NCBI GenBank assembly: GCA_014654065.1
Contig: JACWDM010000001.1
Location: forward strand, 186,001 to 250,000
Source: Pelagibacterales bacterium SAG-MED15
GTDB lineage: Bacteria > Pseudomonadota > Alphaproteobacteria > Pelagibacterales > Pelagibacteraceae
Direction: 5' to 3'
Length of the DNA: 64,000 nt
Shown: positions 9,613 to 16,650 of the stretch, in pieces
Numbering within the stretch: position 1 is the stretch's first letter
Layout of the letters: each line of letters begins with the position of its first letter
Translations under genes and position numbers: made by a program
Notes under the pieces: model-generated
The model's input: the letters and a program-made list of their open reading frames with translations, nothing else
The model's database searches: none
Told to the model about the DNA's origin: nothing

Positions 9613-11232
9613 ATGTCTAGAGAAGTAATGGAATATGATGTTGTTATTGTAGGTGGTGGACCATCAGGTTTATCAACTGCCATTAAACTTAAACAATTAA
9701 ATCCTGAAATAAATGTTTGCGTTTTAGAGAAAGCTGCTGAGATCGGTGCTCATATTTTGTCAGGGAATGTTTTTGAAACTAGAGCTTTAGATGAATTAAT
9801 TCCTAATTGGAAAGATTTAAAATCTCCCGTAAAAACAAAAGTTACAAAAGAAAAATTTTTATTTTTAAGTAAAACTAAATCTTTGAGCTGGCCCACATGG
9901 TTGTTACCCAAAGTTCAACAAAATCATAAAAATTATATAATTAGTCTTGCAAACTTATGTAGATGGTTATCAGAACAAGCAGAGTCTCTTGGAGTAGAAA
10001 TTTTTCCTGGTTTTCCAGCAAGTGAAATAATTTACCACGAAAATGGTTCGGTAAAAGGTGTTGCAACTCAAGACATGGGTATAGACAAGGATGGAAATAA
10101 AAAAGATAGCTTTGAATCTGGAATTGAACTTCACGCAAAAGTTACAGTATTTGCCGAAGGTTGTAGAGGGCATTTAGGAAAAGAATTAATTAAAAAATTT
10201 GAATTAGATAAAGATAAAGATCCACAACAATATGGAATTGGTTTTAAGGAAATTTGGGAAGTGGAGGAGAGCAAACATGAAGAAGGCATGGTAATGCATA
10301 CAGCAGGTTGGCCATTAGATAATAAAACTTATGGTGGTAGCTTTATGTATCACGCTGAAAATAAACAAATATTTTTAGGTTATGTAATTGGATTAGATTA
10401 TCAAAATCCTTACTTATCTCCTTTTGATGAATTTCAAAGATTTAAAACTCACCCAGCAATTAAAAAGATAATTGAGGGAGGAAAAAGAATTTCTTATGGT
10501 GCCAGAGCCCTTATTGAAGGAGGGTTACAAAGTTTACCGAAGATGTATATGCCAGGTGCATTGTTGGTAGGATGCGATGCTGGAACTCTAAATATGCCAA
10601 AAATTAAAGGCTCACATACAGCAATGAAAAGTGGGATTATAGCTGCAGAAACAATCCATGAATTTATTAAAGAGAACAAGGAATTATCAAATTATGAAAC
10701 AAAATTTAAGAACAGCTGGGTTTATGAAGAGTTACATGCTGCAAGAAATGTAAAGCCTAGCTTTAGTTGGGGATTAATTTTAGGAATAATTTTTACAGGA
10801 ATAGATCAAATTTTATTTAGAGGAAAATTACCTTTAACTTTAAAACATAAACACGCTGACCATGAGACCTTAAAACCCGCAAATAGTATGCCTAAAATCG
10901 AATATCCAAAGCCAGACAATGTAATCACTTTTGACAAAACAAGCTCAGTATATTTAACAGGAACAAATCATGCTGATAATCAGCCAGTACATTTAAAGCT
11001 TAAAGATAAAGATTTACCAATAAAATACACTCTTGATAAGTATGATGAACCCGCACAAAGATATTGCCCTGCTGGCGTATATGAAGTGCAGCTAGAAAAC
11101 AACATTCCAAAGTTTGTCATAAACTCACAAAATTGTATTCATTGTAAGACTTGTGATATTAAAGAACCTTCACAAAATATTACTTGGGTTACTCCAGAAG
11201 GTAGTGGTGGACCAAGATATGGTAATATGTAA
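9613..11232 (+). CDS. etfQO: electron transfer flavoprotein-ubiquinone oxidoreductase
   Basis: A 539-residue membrane-associated flavoprotein that oxidises reduced ETF and reduces ubiquinone. The FAD domain starts YDVVIVGGGPSGLSTAIKL, then HILSGNVFE. The C-terminal ferredoxin-like part carries the 4Fe-4S ligands in RYCPAGVYEV and SQNCIHCKTCDIK, followed by the terminal WVTPEGSGGPRY typical of the family. Length is standard. It completes a four-gene route from methylated glycine to the quinone pool. Its stop codon is immediately followed by the stop of the convergent DUF2237 gene, with no terminator hairpin. Confidence 0.96.
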   Translation: MSREVMEYDVVIVGGGPSGLSTAIKLKQLNPEINVCVLEKAAEIGAHILSGNVFETRALDELIPNWKDLKSPVKTKVTKEKFLFLSKTKSLSWPTWLLPKVQQNHKNYIISLANLCRWLSEQAESLGVEIFPGFPASEIIYHENGSVKGVATQDMGIDKDGNKKDSFESGIELHAKVTVFAEGCRGHLGKELIKKFELDKDKDPQQYGIGFKEIWEVEESKHEEGMVMHTAGWPLDNKTYGGSFMYHAENKQIFLGYVIGLDYQNPYLSPFDEFQRFKTHPAIKKIIEGGKRISYGARALIEGGLQSLPKMYMPGALLVGCDAGTLNMPKIKGSHTAMKSGIIAAETIHEFIKENKELSNYETKFKNSWVYEELHAARNVKPSFSWGLILGIIFTGIDQILFRGKLPLTLKHKHADHETLKPANSMPKIEYPKPDNVITFDKTSSVYLTGTNHADNQPVHLKLKDKDLPIKYTLDKYDEPAQRYCPAGVYEVQLENNIPKFVINSQNCIHCKTCDIKEPSQNITWVTPEGSGGPRYGNM

Positions 11233-11607
11233 CTACGATAGATCTATTGCAAATTTTTTCAAAGTTTCAATGGGAATTAACTTTAAAGTATTTTCGTGAG
11301 TTTTTTTTAAATATATAGGACAACCTTTACCTGCATCAACAGCTTTTGCAAACCATCCAGCACAAACACACCAACTGTCACCGTTTTTTAATCCAGGAAA
11401 ACCAAATTCAGGATGAGGTGTAATTAAATCATTACCAGCCTCTTTACACCAATTTAAAAAATCATCATTAACTTTGGCACAAACAGTGTGAACTCCTTTA
11501 TCGTTTTCATCTGTTTTACAGCACCCGTCTCTGTACCAACCTGTAAGAGGATCTGAAGAACAATCCTCTAAATTTTCACCAAGAACATTTTTTTGATTGT
11601 CAGTCAT
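11233..11607 (-). CDS. DUF2237 family protein
   Basis: A 124-residue soluble protein that is nearly all one DUF2237 domain: KNVLGENLEDCSSDPLTGWYRDGCC at the start, then HTVCAKV and GDSWCVCAGWF, with several conserved cysteines. The function of the family is unknown. It overlaps the upstream 2OG-oxygenase gene by 8 bases on the same strand, implying co-transcription with that gene. Confidence 0.88.
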   Translation of the reverse strand: MTDNQKNVLGENLEDCSSDPLTGWYRDGCCKTDENDKGVHTVCAKVNDDFLNWCKEAGNDLITPHPEFGFPGLKNGDSWCVCAGWFAKAVDAGKGCPIYLKKTHENTLKLIPIETLKKFAIDLS

Positions 11608-12208
11608 TAAAAATTTTTGAAATTTTTTTATCTACTTCTAGATTAAAAGAAAAAGATCTTCTTTCACCACTAACCATGAAAGGATACGCAGTATGCATTA
11701 AATAATTTGGAAAAATAATCATATCACCAACTTTGGGTACGTGATTATGTATACTATTTGATAAAAAAGAATTTTGGCCGTTTATAAAATCTATAGTCCC
11801 GTTAGTTTTTATTTTCTTTTTATTTTTTGTTAGATTTTTTGGAATTTTAAGATAACCAACCCCAGAAATATCTCCTTCATGAAAATGAATAGGGTTGTAC
11901 TCGTTTTTAAACTGTCTAACTACCCAAAGATTTTTTATTTTTATATTATTAACTTTTTGATTAATAGATTTTTTTACATAAGAAGAAATATTTTTTTTAA
12001 TAAATTTTTTTATTACTTTGTTTGTAAATTTGTCTGCCAACCTTATTTCTTGATAAACTTGACCGACAACTCTTTTTGAATAATCATTTTTTTTTGTTAA
12101 CTTTTTGCTATTAATTATTTTATCAACCTCTAAATTTATCTTGTTTATAATATTTTTTGGTATTTTAACTTTAGCTAAAGTTGGTCCAAAAGGTTTAATA
12201 ATTTTCAT
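11600..12208 (-). CDS. putative 2OG-Fe(II) oxygenase (TIGR02466-like)
   Basis: A 202-residue protein with an iron-dioxygenase C-terminal half. IHFHEGDISGVGYL supplies the first histidine and acidic ligand, GDMIIFPNYLMHTAYPF the distal histidine, and GERRSFSFNLEV the 2OG-binding arginine and serine. The N-terminal 90 residues are lysine- and isoleucine-rich. It resembles the phytanoyl/prolyl hydroxylase-like 'putative 2OG-Fe(II) oxygenase' family. Substrate unknown. It lies between hisI (5-base gap) and the DUF2237 gene (8-base overlap) in what looks like a three-gene minus-strand unit. Confidence 0.82.
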   Translation of the reverse strand: MKIIKPFGPTLAKVKIPKNIINKINLEVDKIINSKKLTKKNDYSKRVVGQVYQEIRLADKFTNKVIKKFIKKNISSYVKKSINQKVNNIKIKNLWVVRQFKNEYNPIHFHEGDISGVGYLKIPKNLTKNKKKIKTNGTIDFINGQNSFLSNSIHNHVPKVGDMIIFPNYLMHTAYPFMVSGERRSFSFNLEVDKKISKIFND

Positions 12209-12213
12209 AAGAT

Positions 12214-12681
12214 TTAAATTTTCGTTGGATTTGGCTGGCCTTTGTATACTTTTTCTGGATCAAATTTTTTTTCTTTTTCTTCAAATTTCATTTTTATATT
12301 TCTAGCATTATCTATTTTTCCTAAAGGTATAGATCTATAAAAACAAGATCTATATCCAACGTGACAGCTTGAACCACCACCAATATCAACGCTTAACCAA
12401 ACAGAATCTTGATCATCATCAATTCTTATTTCTTTAATTTTTTGCACAAAACCACTTGTTTTACCCTTGTGCCAAATTTCTTTTCTTGATCTACTCCAAT
12501 AGTGGGCTTCTTTAGTTTCAATTGAAAGCTTTAAAGCTTCAACATTCATATAACCGTGCATCAAAATTTCTTTTGTTTTGGCGCAAGTTGTCACAACAGG
12601 TATTAAACCGTCATTATCAAATTTTGGTGAGAGAAGGCTACCTTCCTCTATTTCAGCGACATTTTCTCTTTTTTTAAACAT
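12214..12681 (-). CDS. hisI: phosphoribosyl-AMP cyclohydrolase
   Basis: A 155-residue HisI, the third step of histidine synthesis, opening the purine ring of phosphoribosyl-AMP. Diagnostic stretches are the SRSRKEIWHKGKTSG loop and the metal-binding DDDQDSVWLSVD with GGGSSCHVGYRSCFYR. No HisE (pyrophosphatase) domain is fused. There is a 15-residue lysine-rich tail. It is divergent from folE with a 76-base gap; a hisI-folE neighbourhood is common in alphaproteobacteria. Confidence 0.95.
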   Translation of the reverse strand: MFKKRENVAEIEEGSLLSPKFDNDGLIPVVTTCAKTKEILMHGYMNVEALKLSIETKEAHYWSRSRKEIWHKGKTSGFVQKIKEIRIDDDQDSVWLSVDIGGGSSCHVGYRSCFYRSIPLGKIDNARNIKMKFEEKEKKFDPEKVYKGQPNPTKI

Positions 12682-12757
12682 TTTAAAGATTTTTTAACAT
12701 ATTGGAGAATATAATAAACATTTTAAAATTACGTAATTAATATATAAATTTCACTTT

Positions 12758-13360
12758 ATGAAATTAGTAAAAAACGAAAACGAAAAAAAGGTAGACAAAG
12801 TTACAGACGAAGAGGCTAGAGAAGCATTCGTAAAAATACTTAAATGGATAGGTGAAGACCCTACTAGAGAAGGTCTTTTAGAAACTCCAAAAAGAGTAAC
12901 AAAAGCATTCAAAGAATATTTTGCAGGATACCAAGAAGATCCAAAAGCAATATTAAATAAAACATTTGGTGATGTTGAAGGTTATAGCGATATGGTGGTT
13001 CAAAAAAATATTTCTGTACAAAGCCACTGCGAACATCATATGGCTCCAATAATTGGAATAGCGCATGTAGCATATATTCCAAATCAAAGGGTAGTAGGAT
13101 TAAGCAAAATTGCAAGAGTAGTTGAAGTATTCTCAAAAAGATTACAAACTCAAGAAAGATTAACAGTCCAGATAGCAAATACATTAATGGAGTCGTTAGA
13201 TGCTAAAGGAGTAGCAGTAACAATAGATTCAACCCATCAGTGTATGACCATGAGAGGAATTAAAAAAGAACAAGCAACAACTGTTACAAATTTTTACCTA
13301 GGTCAATTTAAAGACGATTTAAGTTATCAAAATAGATATTTGAGATTCATCGCAAAATAA
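12758..13360 (+). CDS. folE: GTP cyclohydrolase I
   Basis: A 200-residue type I GTP cyclohydrolase making dihydroneopterin triphosphate, the entry to folate synthesis. Motifs: EDPTREGLLETPKRVTKA, the zinc ligands in SHCEHHMAPIIG, VVGLSKIARVVEVFSKRLQTQERL, and the final zinc cysteine in STHQCMTMRGI. Normal length. Folate is the acceptor of the one-carbon units released by the dmgdh operon. A 15-base gap leads into acuI. Confidence 0.97.
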   Translation: MKLVKNENEKKVDKVTDEEAREAFVKILKWIGEDPTREGLLETPKRVTKAFKEYFAGYQEDPKAILNKTFGDVEGYSDMVVQKNISVQSHCEHHMAPIIGIAHVAYIPNQRVVGLSKIARVVEVFSKRLQTQERLTVQIANTLMESLDAKGVAVTIDSTHQCMTMRGIKKEQATTVTNFYLGQFKDDLSYQNRYLRFIAK

Positions 13361-13375
13361 TATTAATTAGTATAA

Positions 13376-14377
13376 ATGCCAGATAAATTTAAAGCCTTGG
13401 TTTTAAATCAAGAGGGAGAAAATTTTACTAGAGAAGTAAAAGAAGTCGATAAAGATTTTTTGAAACATGGAGATGTTTTAGTTAAAGTTGATTATTCAAC
13501 ATTAAATTTCAAAGATGCACTAATTCTAAAAAATGGAGCAAGGTTAGTTAAAGAGTTTCCACATATACCTGGAATAGATTTTTCAGGAAAAGTTGTTGAA
13601 AGTAAAAGTGATAAGTTTAAAGAAGGTGATGAAGTAATCCAGACTGGCTGGAGAGTTGGAGAGATTTATTTTGGTGGGTATTCACAATATTCAAAAGTAA
13701 ATTCAGATTTTTTAGTTAAGATGCCCAAAAATATGACATCAAGACAAGCTATGATGTTAGGTACTGCTGGCTTAACAGCCGTGCAATGTGCATTTACAAC
13801 TAAACAAACTAGAGAAATTTTATTATTAGGTGAGAAGGTAAACGATGTAATTGTAACAGGAGCTTCAGGAGGAGTTGGAAGTATTGCAGTTATGATATTA
13901 AGCAAAATGGGTTGTAATGTAACTGCGGCAACAACAAAACCAAATGAGGAATATTTAAAATCTCTTGGTGCTAAAAACGTTATAAAATCTAGTGATTTAG
14001 ATGCAGAAGCTAGACCTCTTGATAAAGGATTATATGATGGTGCAGTTGATACAGTTGGTGGAAATATTTTATCAAAAATATTATCCCACATTAAACCTAA
14101 CGGCATTGTCGCTGCATGTGGAAATGCATCAAGTATTAAGCTTAATACTACTGTAATGCCATTTATTATTAGAGGTGTAAAGCTCTGGGGAATTGACTCA
14201 GTAAGTGTTTCTATAAAAAGAAGAGAATTTCTATGGGATGAAGTGTCTAAACTAGTTGATTTTGAACTTTTAGATAAATCTATTAAAGAAATTTCTTTAG
14301 ATCAGTTGTTGGATGAATATTCAAAGATGCTCGAAGGGAAAACTTCTGGCAGATATATAATAAATTTAAATAAATAA
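13376..14377 (+). CDS. acuI: YhdH/AcuI-family NADPH oxidoreductase (probable acrylyl-CoA reductase)
   Basis: A 333-residue zinc-free medium-chain dehydrogenase/reductase. YSTLNFKDALIL, FPHIPGIDFSG and VIQTGWRVGE are characteristic of the YhdH/AcuI subgroup, and the NADPH site is VTGASGGVGSIAVMIL. AcuI reduces toxic acryloyl-CoA to propionyl-CoA, a step in DMSP/acrylate or 3-hydroxypropionate metabolism. Other YhdH members act as general quinone or enoyl reductases, so the substrate is likely rather than proven. The stop TAA overlaps the start of the LysR gene by one base. Confidence 0.85.
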   Translation: MPDKFKALVLNQEGENFTREVKEVDKDFLKHGDVLVKVDYSTLNFKDALILKNGARLVKEFPHIPGIDFSGKVVESKSDKFKEGDEVIQTGWRVGEIYFGGYSQYSKVNSDFLVKMPKNMTSRQAMMLGTAGLTAVQCAFTTKQTREILLLGEKVNDVIVTGASGGVGSIAVMILSKMGCNVTAATTKPNEEYLKSLGAKNVIKSSDLDAEARPLDKGLYDGAVDTVGGNILSKILSHIKPNGIVAACGNASSIKLNTTVMPFIIRGVKLWGIDSVSVSIKRREFLWDEVSKLVDFELLDKSIKEISLDQLLDEYSKMLEGKTSGRYIINLNK

Positions 14378-15267
14378 TGGATTGGGATAAATTAAAAATT
14401 TTCCATGCGGTTGCCGAAGCTGGAAGCTTCACTAGCGCAACAGTAAATCTTAATTTAAGTCAGTCCGCAATTAGTAGGCAAATTCAATCATTAGAGGAAG
14501 ATTTAAAAGTTAAATTATTTGAAAGACATGCAAGAGGTTTAACTTTGACAGAAAATGGAGAGTATGTTTTTAAAACTGCTCATGAAGTAATAAGTAAATT
14601 AAAAGAGGTCGAAACATCTTTATCAGATCAAAAAAATCATCCAACTGGAAAGCTTACTATAACGACCGTAAGAAGCTTTGGAACCCACTGGTTAACCCCA
14701 AGGATTCAGGAATTTATGCAACTCCATCCAGAAATTGAGGTGGAATTAATATTTGATGATAAGGAACTAGATTTAAGTACAAGACAAGCTGATATAGGTA
14801 TTTTTATGAGAAGACCTAAGCAATTAAACTATATTCAGAAGAAATTAATAGATATTAACTACCATATCTATGGTTCTAATAAGTATTTAGAGAAATATGG
14901 TTTGCCAAAAACAATAGCAGATTTAAATAAGCATAAGTTTATATCTTTTGGCAGAGGTACGCCGTCTCCAGTATTCAATCCTGATTGGGCTTTAAAAGTG
15001 GGTATTAAAGATAACAAAAAGAGAAAATCAGTCATGAAGGTTAACAGCGTCATGGGTTTACTTTTAGCCGTAGAAAGTGGCGTTGGATTAGCTGCACTTC
15101 CGGACTATTTAAGCTATCAATCAAAGAATATAATTAAGGTATTGCCTAAAGTAGAAGGTCCAATTACAGAAGCTCACTTTGTTTATCCTCAATCAATGAA
15201 AAACGTAGCAAGAGTTCAAGCTTTTCGTAATTTTTTATATAGTAAAATATCCGAATGGGAGTTTTAA
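14377..15267 (+). CDS. LysR-family transcriptional regulator
   Basis: A 296-residue regulator with the N-terminal winged helix-turn-helix (FHAVAEAGSFTSATVNLNLSQSAISRQIQSLE, residues about 7-40) and a LysR substrate-binding domain (about 92-290). It is translated from an ATG overlapping the stop of acuI, an unusual arrangement for LysR proteins, which are more often divergent from their targets. Co-transcription suggests autoregulation together with acuI. The ligand is unknown. Confidence 0.93.
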   Translation: MDWDKLKIFHAVAEAGSFTSATVNLNLSQSAISRQIQSLEEDLKVKLFERHARGLTLTENGEYVFKTAHEVISKLKEVETSLSDQKNHPTGKLTITTVRSFGTHWLTPRIQEFMQLHPEIEVELIFDDKELDLSTRQADIGIFMRRPKQLNYIQKKLIDINYHIYGSNKYLEKYGLPKTIADLNKHKFISFGRGTPSPVFNPDWALKVGIKDNKKRKSVMKVNSVMGLLLAVESGVGLAALPDYLSYQSKNIIKVLPKVEGPITEAHFVYPQSMKNVARVQAFRNFLYSKISEWEF

Positions 15268-15299
15268 AACTCACTTCTCACGTGCGTCACTATTGCAAT

Positions 15300-15332
15300 T
15301 GATAATCATTATCATTGAGAATAGTTATCATT
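15300..15332 (+). promoter_or_regulatory. Fur-type iron operator in front of the ferric iron ABC operon
   Basis: TGATAAT-C-ATTATCA (15300-15314) is a perfect 7-1-7 inverted repeat matching the classical Fur box. A second, imperfect 7-1-7 copy follows at 15316-15330 (TGAGAAT-A-GTTATCA), so TTATCATT recurs with a 16-base period. It lies 25-66 bases upstream of the iron-binding-protein start, as expected for a Fur-repressed promoter. Confidence 0.85.
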
Positions 15333-15365
15333 CCTAATTAACATAAACATAAAAAAGTGATAATC

Positions 15366-16394
15366 GTGAAAAAAATAACAATTTCTGCTTTGATTACATT
15401 TTTGTTTGCCTCAACTTTTGCAATTGCAAACGAAGTGAACGTATTCAATGCAAGACACTACAAAGCCGACGGAGAGCTTTATAGTAAATTTACTAACAAG
15501 ACTGGAATAAAAGTTAATCTGATAAATGGAAAATCAGGTGCTTTAGAAAAAAGAATTATTAGCGAGGGTGCTGATTCTTCTGCTGACCTATACATCACAG
15601 CAGATGCTGGAAGATGTGGAGCTATGGATTCAAAAGGTGCACTTCAGCGTGGCCTAACATCTGGGGCTATCAAAGCTGCTGTTCCAAAAAGTTTTAGAAC
15701 AAATAAGTGGGTTGGAATCGCAAAAAGAGCTAGAATAATTTATTATTCACCTGAAAGAGTTACTGGTGCTGAATTATCTGGAATGACTTATGAAGGTCTA
15801 GCTGATCCTAAATGGAAAGGTAGATTAGTAATAAGAAAATCTAGTAATATTTATAATAAATCCCTTGTAGCATCATTGATTAAAAACAATGGTAAAGCTG
15901 CAACGGCTGCATGGGCTGAAGGGGTTGTTGCTAACATGGCTAGAACACCAACAGGAAACGATAGAGCTCAAATAATGGCAGTAGCAGCTGGTGAAGCTGA
16001 TATTGCGGTAGCTAATACATATTACCTAGCTCTTATGTTATCTGGTAAAAAAGGTGCCGAACAACAAGAAGCTGCAAAAAAAGTCAAAGCTTTCTTTCCT
16101 AATCAAAATGATAGAGGAACACACATGAATGTAAGTTGTGCAGCCTTAGTCAAAGGTGCACCTAATAAAGATAATGCTATTAAACTTGTAGAGTTTTTAT
16201 TAACTCCAGAATCTCAAGAGCACTTTACGAACAACACTTTTGAGTTTCCGATGATTAATGGTGTTTCACCAAGTCCATTAGTAGTTAACAACTTAGGATT
16301 AGATTTCAAACAAGATATGAAAACTAAGCTTTCTTCTTATGGAAAAAATCAAGCAGCTGCAGTTGAAGTAATGACAGCCGCAGGTTGGAAATAA
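15366..16394 (+). CDS. fbpA: periplasmic ferric iron-binding protein of an ABC transporter
   Basis: Binding protein (342 residues from the GTG at 15366; a GTG at 15357 is also in frame and would add three). The signal peptide is VKKITISALITFLFASTFA followed by a cleavage site near AIANE. The mature protein begins EVNVFNARHYKADGELYSKF, typical of the FbpA/AfuA/FutA family. It contains ANTYYLALML, the adjacent tyrosines that ligate Fe(III). It delivers iron to the FbpB permease encoded downstream. A Fur box lies directly upstream. The 256-base gap to the permease gene holds a small gene and an RNA structure rather than being empty. Confidence 0.93.
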   Translation: MKKITISALITFLFASTFAIANEVNVFNARHYKADGELYSKFTNKTGIKVNLINGKSGALEKRIISEGADSSADLYITADAGRCGAMDSKGALQRGLTSGAIKAAVPKSFRTNKWVGIAKRARIIYYSPERVTGAELSGMTYEGLADPKWKGRLVIRKSSNIYNKSLVASLIKNNGKAATAAWAEGVVANMARTPTGNDRAQIMAVAAGEADIAVANTYYLALMLSGKKGAEQQEAAKKVKAFFPNQNDRGTHMNVSCAALVKGAPNKDNAIKLVEFLLTPESQEHFTNNTFEFPMINGVSPSPLVVNNLGLDFKQDMKTKLSSYGKNQAAAVEVMTAAGWK

Positions 16395-16398
16395 GTTG

Positions 16399-16569
16399 AT
16401 GAAAGAAAAAAATTTATTTGAATTTGATTTAAATAAATCTTCTGAGGCATGCGATCCGTGTGCCTTAGAGTGTAAAAAAATCAATGAAAAAATAAATAAA
16501 AGAGAGTTATCTGAGCTCAAAAATAAAGAGGTTTCACATATCCTTAGTGTTTTTGAAGACAAAGAGTAA
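16399..16569 (+). CDS. 56-residue cysteine-motif protein inside the iron operon
   Basis: An ATG frame 4 bases after the fbpA stop encodes 56 residues: MKEKNLFEFDLNKSS, then EACDPCALECKK, then a highly charged Lys/Glu-rich helix ending in VFEDKE. The CxxCxxxC spacing in a soluble protein of an iron operon suggests metal or Fe-S binding, or a thiol function. No signal peptide, so probably cytoplasmic. The start is close enough to the fbpA stop for re-initiation. I do not recognise a family. The codon usage and sharp acidic/basic composition look coding, but the length leaves doubt. Confidence 0.6.
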   Translation: MKEKNLFEFDLNKSSEACDPCALECKKINEKINKRELSELKNKEVSHILSVFEDKE

Positions 16570-16582
16570 CTTTTTTTACTTA

Positions 16583-16647
16583 AAAGGTTCCTAGCTTTTT
16601 GGCATTACCCCCTTTTAGTTAGGAGCCTTTAGTATTATAAGGGTAAT
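16583..16647 (+). promoter_or_regulatory. candidate pseudoknot RNA element over the permease ribosome-binding site
   Basis: Arm AAAGGTTCCTAGCT (16583-16596) pairs along all 14 positions (two G-U) with AGTTAGGAGCCTTT (16617-16630), leaving a 20-base loop. In that loop ATTACCC (16604-16610) is complementary to GGGTAAT (16641-16647). The latter overlaps the likely Shine-Dalgarno AAGGG (16639-16643) of the TTG start at 16651. The two pairings together would form an H-type pseudoknot that hides the permease ribosome site. There is no T-run after the stem, so this is not a simple terminator. Confidence 0.5.
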
Positions 16648-16650
16648 ATT

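Noticed and set aside
12727..12738. 12-base palindrome AATTACGTAATT between hisI and folE
   Set aside because: Short A/T-dominated palindromes are frequent at this base composition and no second copy or extension supports an operator.
13666..14106. 146-codon open frame on the minus strand inside acuI
   Set aside because: It is fully antisense to a well-supported oxidoreductase gene, has no recognisable domain and reflects low stop density opposite A-rich codons.
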